From: Mariprofundaceae bacterium
GTDB taxonomy: Bacteria > Pseudomonadota > Zetaproteobacteria > Mariprofundales > Mariprofundaceae
Direction of reading: 5' to 3'
NCBI GenBank assembly: GCA_013139875.1
Contig: WSZY01000214.1
Coordinates: 1 to 6,410 of the forward strand
DNA: 6,410 nt
Shown piece by piece: positions 1 through 6,410 of this stretch. The notes under the pieces are model-generated. The model was not told the DNA's origin, searched no databases, and worked only from the letters and a program-made list of their open reading frames with translations. Each line of letters opens with the position of its first letter. Within the stretch, counting starts at the first letter, position 1. The position numbers and the translations under genes are program-made.

Positions 1-1510
1 GGGTGAAGAGGCATTGCGCCATCTGGACGATTCGGGCATCGCCTACGTCGGCGCTGAAGTAAAAGCCGGCGATATTCTTGCAGGTAAGATTACACCGAAG
101 GGTGAAACCCAGTTGTCACCGGAAGAGAAGTTGCTGCGCGCCATCTTTGGTGAAAAGGCATCTGATGTTCGTGACTCATCTCTGCGTATCAAGCCGGGTG
201 ATGAGGGCGTTGTTGTTGACGTTCAGGTATTTACCCGCCGGGGCGATGAAAAAGATGACCGTGCCAAGTCCATCGAAGAGATGGAAGTGGAACAGCTCTA
301 TGCCGATAAGGAAGATGAGCGACGCACCCTTGAAGGTAACGTTATGGCTCGTCTTCAGGGCATCATGGCTGGCCAGAAAGCTGTGACTGTTAAGGGCCTG
401 AAGAAGGGTGCTCAGATTACTGCCGAGCATCTGGAGTCACTGGCACTGCGCGATCTCTCTGCAGCATCTGTTGCTGATAACGGGGTCAATGAGCGGGTTG
501 CTGAAATTCTTGAGAGCATGGACAAAGAGCGTGGGAAGCTTGAAGCCCGTTTCGAAGAGAAGGTCGGCAAAGTTCGTGAAGGCTCGGAACTGAAGCCGGG
601 TGTGATTAAGATCGTGAAAGTTTTCGTTGCTGTAAAACGTAAGCTTCAGCCGGGTGACAAGATGGCGGGCCGGCATGGTAATAAGGGTGTGATTTCGGTG
701 ATTGTTCCGGAAGAGGATATGCCGTTTACCGAAGATGGTACGCCGGTAGATATCTGCCTCAACCCGTTGGGCGTGCCTTCACGAATGAATATCGGACAGA
801 TTTTTGAAATTCATATGGGCTGGGCTGGCCATGAGCTGGGCCGAAGACTGGACGAAATGGTTCGTACTGAATTCAAACAGGATGAGGTGCGTAGCTTCCT
901 GCTGGATATCTATGCTGAAGACGCAGCTGCCTGCAAAACCATTAAGGCCCTGAAAAAAGATGAGCTGGTTGAGCTTGTGGACAATCTCAAGGGTGGTATA
1001 CCGATTGCAACGCCGGTCTTCGATGGCGCGAAAGAGCACCATATCAAGCGGATGCTTGAGTTGGCGGGTGTTTCACCGACAGGCCAGACCACGCTGTATG
1101 ATGGTCGTACAGGTGAAGCCTTTGATCAGGCGGTAACTATCGGGCAGATGTATATTCTTAAACTGCACCATCTGGTGGATGAGAAGATTCATGCTCGTTC
1201 AACCGGTCCGTACTCACTGGTTACGCAGCAGCCGTTGGGCGGTAAAGCCCAGTTTGGTGGCCAGCGTTTCGGTGAGATGGAGGTATGGGCGCTGGAAGCA
1301 TATGGCGCTGCATATACCTTGCAGGAGATGCTCACTGTTAAGTCTGATGATGTTCAGGGGCGCACCAAGATGTATGAGTCCATTGTTCGTGGTGATCTGA
1401 CCTTTGAGGCGGGAATTCCGGAATCATTCAATGTAATGACGAAGGAGCTCAATGCCCTGGGGATTGATCTTGAGATGGTTAAAAAACCCGTTGAAGGTGA
1501 AGGAGAATAA
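1..1510 (+). CDS. rpoB: RNA polymerase beta subunit RpoB, C-terminal part (5' end outside window)
   Basis: This is the C-terminal ~500 residues of the beta subunit, which with beta' forms the catalytic core of RNA polymerase. The reading frame is open from base 2, so the gene begins upstream; the TTG at base 14 is internal, not a start. In order the fragment shows the flap region ([14 protein letters not shown], about 160-200), a proteobacterial lineage insert of charged, helical character (about 280-590), and the active-site block [14 protein letters not shown]. In that block the two lysines at 659-661 and 683-685 match E. coli K1065 and K1073. The conserved H in LHHLVDEK (1169-1171) matches E. 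coli H1237. The C-terminal anchor [19 protein letters not shown] and the clamp-contacting end [14 protein letters not shown] follow. The protein ends with a short acidic tail, VEGEGE, just before TAA. No frameshift or missing key residue is seen. The rifampicin-binding region is upstream and not visible. Identification is near certain. Confidence 0.98.
   Translation, partial: GEEALRHLDDSGIAYVGAEVKAGDILAGKITPKGETQLSPEEKLLRAIFGEKASDVRDSSLRIKPGDEGVVVDVQVFTRRGDEKDDRAKSIEEMEVEQLYADKEDERRTLEGNVMARLQGIMAGQKAVTVKGLKKGAQITAEHLESLALRDLSAASVADNGVNERVAEILESMDKERGKLEARFEEKVGKVREGSELKPGVIKIVKVFVAVKRKLQPGDKMAGRHGNKGVISVIVPEEDMPFTEDGTPVDICLNPLGVPSRMNIGQIFEIHMGWAGHELGRRLDEMVRTEFKQDEVRSFLLDIYAEDAAACKTIKALKKDELVELVDNLKGGIPIATPVFDGAKEHHIKRMLELAGVSPTGQTTLYDGRTGEAFDQAVTIGQMYILKLHHLVDEKIHARSTGPYSLVTQQPLGGKAQFGGQRFGEMEVWALEAYGAAYTLQEMLTVKSDDVQGRTKMYESIVRGDLTFEAGIPESFNVMTKELNALGIDLEMVKKPVEGEGE
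1501..1505 (+). promoter_or_regulatory. Ribosome binding site of rpoC inside the rpoB end
   Basis: AGGAG lies 8 bases before the ATG at 1514 and within the last codons of rpoB (the Gly-Glu-Gly-Glu end). It supports this ATG as the rpoC start. Ribosomes finishing rpoB would stop only 3 bases from the next start codon, which suggests translational coupling that keeps the two subunits in step (inference). Confidence 0.8.
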
Positions 1511-1513
1511 GGC

Positions 1514-4500
1514 ATGCAAGAACTTCTGAAGATGTTCCAAAAGCCCAACAGCGTTGAAGACTTTGATGGTCTTCGGGTTGGTCTGGCAAGTCCTGAAAAA
1601 ATTCGTTCCTGGTCGTTCGGCGAAGTTAAGAAACCGGAGACGATCAACTACCGTACGTTCAAACCGGAGCGTGACGGTCTTTTCTGTGCCAAGATCTTTG
1701 GCCCGATCAAAGACTACGAGTGTCTCTGTGGTAAGTATAAGCGCCTGAAACATCGTGGTGTTGTCTGTGAGAAATGTTCGGTTGAAGTGATTCAGTCCAA
1801 GGTTCGCCGTGAGCGTATGGGTCACATTGATCTCGCAGCGCCCGTGGCTCATATCTGGTTCATGAAGAGCTTGCCATCACGTATCGGCCTGCTTCTCGAT
1901 AAGACACTGAAAGAGCTTGAGCGCGTGCTCTACTTTGAATCTTACGTGGTTATTGATCCGGGTCTGACCAGTCTGGATCAGTATCAGGTTCTGACCGAAG
2001 AAGAGTATATCGAAGCATTTGAAGAGTACGGAGAGGAGTTCCGTGCACTGATGGGTGCAGAAGCACTCCGTGAAATGCTTGCCAGCATCGATCTGGAAGA
2101 GGAGCGCCAGAGCCTGCGTGCTCAGATCGCCGCAACCAAGGCTGTTACCAGGCTGACCAAGCTGACCAAGCGTCTTCAGACTGTTGAGTCGATGATCGGT
2201 TCCGGCAATCGTCCTGAGTGGATGATTCTTCAGGTTATTCCTGTACTGCCACCGGAAATCCGTCCTTTGGTACCACTGGATGGCGGCCGTTTTGCGACCT
2301 CTGACCTGAATGATCTCTATCGTCGTGTAATTAATCGTAACAACCGGCTGCGCCGCTTGTTAGAGCTGAATGCGCCTGAAATCATTACCCGTAATGAGAA
2401 GCGCATGCTGCAGGAGTCAGTAGACGCTCTGTTTGATAATGAGCGCCGCTCCAAACCGATTACCGGTAACAGCCGTCGCCCGCTGAAGTCACTCTCCGAT
2501 GTGATTAAGGGTAAGCAGGGCCGATTCCGTCAGAATCTTCTGGGCAAACGTGTGGACTACTCCGGCCGTTCGGTCATTGTGGTTGGTCCTGAACTGAAAC
2601 TGCATCAGTGTGGTCTTCCCAAGAAGATGGCGCTGGAGCTGTTCAAACCGTTCATCTATCACAAACTTGAGGTGCGCGGCTTGGCAACAACCATTAAGGC
2701 AGCCAAGAAACTGGTGGAGCAGGGTATTCCGGAGGTCTGGGATATTCTGGCAGAAGTGATTCACCAGCATCCGGTGATGTTGAACCGTGCACCAACCCTG
2801 CACCGTCTGGGTATTCAGGCGTTTGAGCCTATTCTGATCGAGGGCAAGGCCATTCAGCTTCATCCACTCGTCTGTACGGCATTCAACGCCGACTTTGATG
2901 GTGACCAGATGGCTGTGCATGTGCCGCTCTCCATTGAGGCACAGACAGAATGCCGTGCACTGTTGTTATCCACCAATAACATTCTGACACCTGCAACAGG
3001 CAAGCCTGTGATCGTGCCGACTCAGGACATGGTTCTGGGCATCTACTATCTGACACGTGAAAAGCCATTTGAACCGGGTGAAGGTATGAATTTCTCCTCT
3101 TCGGATGAGGTTTTACGTGCCTATGATGCCGGTGTTGTAAACATTCATACACGTATCACCTGCCGCATTCGCGGTGTGCGTGAGAAGACCACGGTAGGCC
3201 GTTCAATTCTTGCAACGGTACTTCCTGAAGAGATGTCATTTTCGAGCATCAACAAGGTGTTGGGCAAGAAGGAAGTGGGTGGCTTGATTGAGCAGTGTTA
3301 CCGTCTTGCAGGCAACAAAGCGACCGTGCTTCTGGCTGATCGGATTAAGGTGCTGGGTTATACTTATGCAACCCGATCCGGTGCATCTTTTGCCCTCAAG
3401 GACGTGATTGTTCCTGATGAGAAGTACAAACTGGTCGATACGACCGAGAAGGAAGTAAAAGAGGTGCAGTCCCAGTATCGTGACGGCCTGATTACTGCCG
3501 GTGAGCGCTACAATAAGGTGATCGACCTCTGGACACATACGACTGAGAAGGTCGCCCGTGCGATGATGGACAACCTCTCTACTGAGGAAATTACCTCTGC
3601 AGATGGCAAAAAGACCGAGTCTACATCGACATTTAATCCGGTATACATGATGGCGGATTCCGGAGCGCGTGGCTCTGCCCAGCAGATTCGTCAGCTTGCC
3701 GGTATGCGTGGTTTGATGGCGAAACCGGATGGTTCCATTATTGAGAACCCGATCACCTCCAACTTCCGTGAAGGTCTGTCGGTACTGCAGTACTTCATCT
3801 CCACCCATGGTGCACGTAAAGGCCTTGCCGATACTGCACTGAAGACAGCGAACTCAGGTTACCTGACCCGTCGTCTGGTGGATGTGGCACAGGATGCTGT
3901 GATTCGCGAACAGGATTGTGGAACCTCTGAAGGCATCACTATCTCTCCATTGGTGGAGGGTGGTGAAATCATTGAGCCATTGTCCGAGCGCGTACTTGGC
4001 CGTGTTCTGCTTGAAGCCGCACTGGATCCTATCTCCGGTGAGGAGATTGCTCCGGCAGGCGCAATGATCAGTGAGGAGCTGGTTGAGAAAATTGATACGG
4101 CTGCTATTGAACAGCTGAAGATACGCTCTGTTCTGACCTGTGAGTCTGAAGAGGGTGTTTGTGCGGCATGTTACGGTCGTGACCTTGGTCATGGCACTCC
4201 GGTTGGCATGGGTGAGGCAGTAGGTGTTATTGCTGCCCAGTCGATTGGCGAGCCGGGCACACAGCTGACCATGCGTACATTCCATGTTGGTGGTACCGCA
4301 TCACGTTCTGCTGAGCAGGCACATCTTGAATCCAAATTCAACGGCACTGCAACACTCGAAACTGAAGTGGTCGTTCGGGATAGCGAAGGCGTTGATATTA
4401 TCATCAACCGTCACACCGAAGTGATTGTTGCAGATGCTAATGGCAAAGAGCTTGAGCGCCACCGTATTCCATATGGTTCGCGCCTACGTATCCAGAGTGG

Positions 4501-5740
4501 TGGTAAGGTTAAGACCGGCCAGATGCTGGCTGAGTGGGATCCATACACCATGCCACTGATCGCAGAAGTGGATGGCAGGGTGCGTTGTGTTGACCTTGAA
4601 GAGGGCAAGACCATGCGTGAACAGACCGATGAAGTAACCGGGCTATCCACTCGCGTTGTGATTCAGGTTTCTGAAACACGTAAGGAAGCACTGCGTCCTC
4701 AGATGCAGCTGGTGGATCCGAAAGATCCGGAAGCTGATCCGATCATCATTCCACGTACCAGTGTTCCGGCACGCTACTTCCTGTCGCCGGGTGCAATCCT
4801 GAACAAGGAAGAGGGTGAGGAAGTTAAAGCGGGTGATGTGCTTGCACGTCTGCCCCGTGAAACATCGAAGACCAAGGATATTACCGGCGGTCTGCCTCGC
4901 GTGGTTGAGCTGTTTGAAGCACGCAAACCGAAGAACCTGGCATTTATTGCGGCCGGTGACGGCGTGATCAGCTTCGGCAAGGATATTCGTGGCAAACGCC
5001 GTGTTTATGTTGAGCCGGATGATGGTTCTGATCCGTTCGAGTATCAGATTCCAAAGGGAAGTCACCTGACTGTTCAGGAGGGTGATCGTGTTCGCCGTGG
5101 CGAACGCCTGATGGAAGGCTCTCCTGCGCCCCAGGACATTTTGAAAGTTCTGGGTGTAGAGGCTCTGGCCAACTATCTGACTGATGAAGTGCAGGAGGTT
5201 TACCGGCTGCAGGGCGTGAAGATCAACGATAAGCATATTGAAGTGATCGTTCGCCAGATGATGCGTAAGGTGCAGATCATCGAGCCTGGTTCTTCCTCCT
5301 TCGTGGCAGGAGAGCAGGTTACCCGTAAAGCTGCACTTAGACAGAATCGTAAGTTGATTGCTGCAGGTAAAGCTCCAGCAGTTATCGAGCCGATTCTGTT
5401 GGGTATCACCAAGTCTTCATTGAATACTGAGTCGTTTATCTCAGCGGCATCGTTCCAGGAGACCACACGTGTGATCACAGAAGCGGCCCTGGCAGGGAAA
5501 GTCGACTGGCTGACCGGACTCAAGGAGAACGTAATTCTTGGTCGTCTTCTGCCGGCTGGCACAGGCCTGGCAACTCGTATGGCACCTAAGCCTGAGGGTG
5601 AAGAGGAGGAGGAGACAGAGGCGGTTAAAAAAGCCGATGCTATTCGTGAAGCTGAGATTGCCCGTGAACTCTCCGAAGTGGGTGCTGAGGAAGGTGTTGA
5701 AGAAGACGCCGGAATCGTTTCGGCGGATGAAGCAGCGTAA
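1514..5740 (+). CDS. rpoC: RNA polymerase beta' subunit RpoC, complete
   Basis: Complete beta' subunit, 1408 residues, which binds the catalytic magnesium and forms the clamp, bridge helix and trigger loop. The start is set by the ribosome binding site and by an N terminus that aligns with E. coli ([20 protein letters not shown]). Zinc site 1 is C70, C72, C85, C88. The catalytic NADFDGDQM motif has its aspartates at 460, 462 and 464, the same numbering as E. coli. The segment with [20 protein letters not shown] starts at 716, and the bridge helix lies around 757-791 ([10 protein letters not shown] at 773). Zinc site 2 is C802, C876, C883, C886. The trigger loop begins at MRTFH (920-924), is interrupted by a proteobacterial insert of roughly 185 residues, and resumes near DITGGLPR (1122). 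The omega-contacting segment [13 protein letters not shown] precedes LLPAGTG (1345-1351). From about residue 475 onward numbering runs 12 behind E. coli because of a shorter loop near 550. The last 57 residues are a Glu-rich tail. Cotranscribed with rpoB; a terminator follows. Confidence 0.99.
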   Translation: MQELLKMFQKPNSVEDFDGLRVGLASPEKIRSWSFGEVKKPETINYRTFKPERDGLFCAKIFGPIKDYECLCGKYKRLKHRGVVCEKCSVEVIQSKVRRERMGHIDLAAPVAHIWFMKSLPSRIGLLLDKTLKELERVLYFESYVVIDPGLTSLDQYQVLTEEEYIEAFEEYGEEFRALMGAEALREMLASIDLEEERQSLRAQIAATKAVTRLTKLTKRLQTVESMIGSGNRPEWMILQVIPVLPPEIRPLVPLDGGRFATSDLNDLYRRVINRNNRLRRLLELNAPEIITRNEKRMLQESVDALFDNERRSKPITGNSRRPLKSLSDVIKGKQGRFRQNLLGKRVDYSGRSVIVVGPELKLHQCGLPKKMALELFKPFIYHKLEVRGLATTIKAAKKLVEQGIPEVWDILAEVIHQHPVMLNRAPTLHRLGIQAFEPILIEGKAIQLHPLVCTAFNADFDGDQMAVHVPLSIEAQTECRALLLSTNNILTPATGKPVIVPTQDMVLGIYYLTREKPFEPGEGMNFSSSDEVLRAYDAGVVNIHTRITCRIRGVREKTTVGRSILATVLPEEMSFSSINKVLGKKEVGGLIEQCYRLAGNKATVLLADRIKVLGYTYATRSGASFALKDVIVPDEKYKLVDTTEKEVKEVQSQYRDGLITAGERYNKVIDLWTHTTEKVARAMMDNLSTEEITSADGKKTESTSTFNPVYMMADSGARGSAQQIRQLAGMRGLMAKPDGSIIENPITSNFREGLSVLQYFISTHGARKGLADTALKTANSGYLTRRLVDVAQDAVIREQDCGTSEGITISPLVEGGEIIEPLSERVLGRVLLEAALDPISGEEIAPAGAMISEELVEKIDTAAIEQLKIRSVLTCESEEGVCAACYGRDLGHGTPVGMGEAVGVIAAQSIGEPGTQLTMRTFHVGGTASRSAEQAHLESKFNGTATLETEVVVRDSEGVDIIINRHTEVIVADANGKELERHRIPYGSRLRIQSGGKVKTGQMLAEWDPYTMPLIAEVDGRVRCVDLEEGKTMREQTDEVTGLSTRVVIQVSETRKEALRPQMQLVDPKDPEADPIIIPRTSVPARYFLSPGAILNKEEGEEVKAGDVLARLPRETSKTKDITGGLPRVVELFEARKPKNLAFIAAGDGVISFGKDIRGKRRVYVEPDDGSDPFEYQIPKGSHLTVQEGDRVRRGERLMEGSPAPQDILKVLGVEALANYLTDEVQEVYRLQGVKINDKHIEVIVRQMMRKVQIIEPGSSSFVAGEQVTRKAALRQNRKLIAAGKAPAVIEPILLGITKSSLNTESFISAASFQETTRVITEAALAGKVDWLTGLKENVILGRLLPAGTGLATRMAPKPEGEEEEETEAVKKADAIREAEIARELSEVGAEEGVEEDAGIVSADEAA

Positions 5741-5757
5741 GCAGCTTTTCCAACCGG

Positions 5758-5793
5758 ATAAAAAGAGGCTCCTTCGGGAGCCTCTTTTTATTT
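5758..5793 (+). terminator. Intrinsic terminator after rpoC, with UUCG tetraloop
   Basis: A perfect 15-bp inverted repeat (5758-5772 paired with 5777-5791) encloses the loop TTCG. The closing pair is C-G, giving the very stable C(UUCG)G tetraloop. The GC core GAGGCTCC/GGAGCCTC is flanked by an A tract on the left and a T tract (TTTTTATTT) on the right, the classic rho-independent layout, beginning 17 bases after the rpoC stop. The A and T tracts are symmetrical, so the structure could also stop transcription arriving on the minus strand. It should end the rpoBC transcript and insulate the gene downstream. Confidence 0.95.
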
Positions 5794-5846
5794 GTGGGGG
5801 AGGTGTTGCGCCTTGATGTGAAAAAACAGCCCTTTGCTTGAACGGC

Positions 5847-5855
5847 TGCTATGCT
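5847..5855 (+). promoter_or_regulatory. Possible extended -10 promoter element for the cytochrome gene
   Basis: After the terminator the next gene needs its own promoter. TGCTATGCT at 5847-5855 fits an extended -10 (TGN followed by TATNNT). No good -35 lies 17 bases upstream (ACAGCC). A TTGAAC at 5838-5843 resembles a -35 but is too close to this -10; it could instead pair, at 16 bases, with TTTATT at 5860-5865. Transcription would start near 5862-5872, giving a leader of about 30-40 bases in an AT-rich stretch. This is a motif-level guess only. The rest of the 5794-5901 spacer holds no gene that I can support. Confidence 0.3.
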
Positions 5856-5891
5856 AGGTTTTATTTAATGGTGTTAAAAAGATGAACTTGT

Positions 5892-5896
5892 GGAGG
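5892..5896 (+). promoter_or_regulatory. Ribosome binding site of the cytochrome lipoprotein gene
   Basis: GGAGG sits 5 bases before the ATG at 5902. It decides the start among in-frame alternatives: a GTG at 5899, too close to the site, and a GTG at 5890, which overlaps it. The ATG is immediately followed by a credible signal peptide, which agrees with this choice. Confidence 0.75.
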
Positions 5897-5901
5897 CCGT
5901 G

Positions 5902-6410
5902 ATGCGAGCAGCTTATTTGCTTTTAACTGTATTAACAGTGACTGGCTTGGCCGCCTGTCAGCAGGAAGAGACTTCGACGACAACGGAGGTAGCACCTGAG
6001 GCAACCATGCCTTCACAACGGGCAGGTCAGCCCGAAGTGATCGGGCAAGCGGAGATGAGGGTCTCGGCCACTGCTGAGAGCACTCCCGAAGTGGCAGAAG
6101 AGATTGTTGAGGAAGCTGCAAAAGAGGTGGCGAAGGCAGTTGTTGTACCTGCTGCCCCGACACCACCGGTGGTGTCGGAGGCGATTGTCATTTCACCCCC
6201 GGTCGCAGAGAAGCCCGCTGAAGTGACCAGGGCCGTGGAAGAGGTGAAGACGGGCATAACTGTTGAAAAGGCATCAGGGGATCCTCTGCAGGGTGCAAAG
6301 GTCGCGAGAAAATGCAGTGCATGCCATACCTTTGATCAGGGTGGTAAAAACAAAACCGGCCCGAATCTGTTTGGCGTTTTTGGCAGAGTGAAGGGTGCCG
6401 TTGCTGGTTT
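5902..6410 (+). CDS. Lipoprotein-anchored c-type cytochrome, N-terminal part (3' end outside window)
   Basis: The frame is open from the ATG to the window edge, 169 codons, so the gene continues beyond. Residues 1-18 form a short lipoprotein signal: one Arg at position 2, a hydrophobic stretch, and the lipobox LAAC with the lipidated cysteine at C19. The next residue is Gln, not Asp, so by the E. coli Lol rule the outer membrane is the default destination. Residues 20 to about 125 are a low-complexity linker rich in Glu, Ala, Val, Pro and Thr, probably extended or partly helical. From about 126 a class I cytochrome c domain begins: [13 protein letters not shown] leads to the haem motif CSACH (C138, C141, H142), followed by [16 protein letters not shown], which resembles mitochondrial cytochrome c and bacterial c2. 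The axial Met would lie past the window. The likely role is periplasmic electron transfer tethered to a membrane; the redox partner is unknown. It has its own ribosome binding site and lies beyond the rpoC terminator, so it is probably an independent unit. Confidence 0.88.
   Translation, partial: MRAAYLLLTVLTVTGLAACQQEETSTTTEVAPEATMPSQRAGQPEVIGQAEMRVSATAESTPEVAEEIVEEAAKEVAKAVVVPAAPTPPVVSEAIVISPPVAEKPAEVTRAVEEVKTGITVEKASGDPLQGAKVARKCSACHTFDQGGKNKTGPNLFGVFGRVKGAVAG
6157..6178. repeat. Perfect 22-bp palindrome inside the cytochrome linker region
   Basis: The half-site CCGACACCACC (6157-6167) is followed without spacer by its exact reverse complement (6168-6178). It lies in frame in the linker-coding region, covering a Pro-Thr-Pro-Pro-Val-Val-Ser stretch. 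As RNA it could fold into a stem of about 8-9 bp with a small loop. It is not followed by a T tract, so it is not an intrinsic terminator. Its function, if any, is unknown. Confidence 0.6.

Noticed and set aside
2152..2170. 9-bp tandem duplication GCTGACCAA x2 in rpoC
   Set aside because: It encodes Leu-Thr-Lys twice in a coiled-coil region whose overall length matches E. coli as I recall it, so there is no expansion or instability to report.
3236..3808. 190-codon minus-strand frame inside rpoC
   Set aside because: The longest antisense frame, but it lies wholly inside conserved rpoC coding sequence and has no recognisable product. The same holds for the other antisense frames inside rpoB and rpoC.
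4304..4870. Large insert interrupting the beta' trigger loop, considered as an intein or foreign domain
   Set aside because: It is the known proteobacterial trigger-loop insert, with no intein splice motifs (no Cys/Ser start or His-Asn end), and the total RpoC length is normal.
5538..5816. 92-codon + strand frame spanning the rpoC end and the terminator
   Set aside because: It is out of frame with rpoC, overlaps its conserved C-terminal region and reads through the terminator hairpin. The product is Arg-rich with no recognisable domain, so it is a shadow frame.
5796..5820. Strong Shine-Dalgarno-like GGGGGAGGTG after the terminator, followed by ATG at 5816
   Set aside because: The ATG is followed at once by TGA, and the other nearby start codons give a frame of at most 15 codons ending at 5841. 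No gene can be supported.
5828..5848. CAGCC/GGCTG inverted repeat in the spacer, considered as a second terminator or operator
   Set aside because: Only 5 bp of stem around an 11-base loop with no extension on either side; weak enough to be chance.
5861..6166. Minus-strand frame of about 100 codons opposite the cytochrome gene
   Set aside because: Its Ser/Leu/Pro/Gln-rich translation is what the antisense of a Glu/Ala/Val-rich linker gives. The + strand frame has a ribosome binding site, a lipobox and a haem motif.

Overview
The window holds the end of a bacterial RNA polymerase operon followed by an unrelated, newly starting gene, all on the + strand. In order: the 3' part of rpoB (1-1510), a complete rpoC (1514-5740), a strong intrinsic terminator (5758-5793), a short spacer with a possible promoter, and the 5' part of a gene for a lipoprotein-anchored c-type cytochrome (5902 to the window end).

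The organism looks like a member of the Proteobacteria. RpoB and RpoC can be lined up with my recollection of the E. coli proteins almost end to end. Both carry the lineage inserts typical of that phylum: the beta insert between flap and active site, and the large insert in the beta' trigger loop. RpoC is 1408 residues, about the E. coli length. The lipoprotein signal and soluble-type cytochrome c also indicate a Gram-negative cell with a respiratory chain. I cannot fix the class from sequence alone. rpoC is not followed directly by rpsL-rpsG-fusA, which departs from the familiar gamma/beta-proteobacterial order. A marine iron- or sulfur-oxidising lineage such as the Zetaproteobacteria is possible but is only a guess.

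The two polymerase genes are cotranscribed and closely coupled: 3 bases separate the rpoB stop from the rpoC start, and the rpoC ribosome binding site lies inside the last rpoB codons. Together they form the catalytic centre of the core enzyme. All catalytic and zinc-binding residues checked are present.

The downstream cytochrome gene is the less ordinary part. It encodes a lipobox signal peptide, then a linker of about 105 residues rich in Glu, Ala, Val and Pro, then a cytochrome c domain with a CSACH haem site. It is cut by the window edge before the axial methionine would appear. A perfect 22-bp palindrome lies inside its linker-coding region. I see no mobile element, CRISPR array, tRNA or rRNA, and no evidence of a new multi-gene system in this window.
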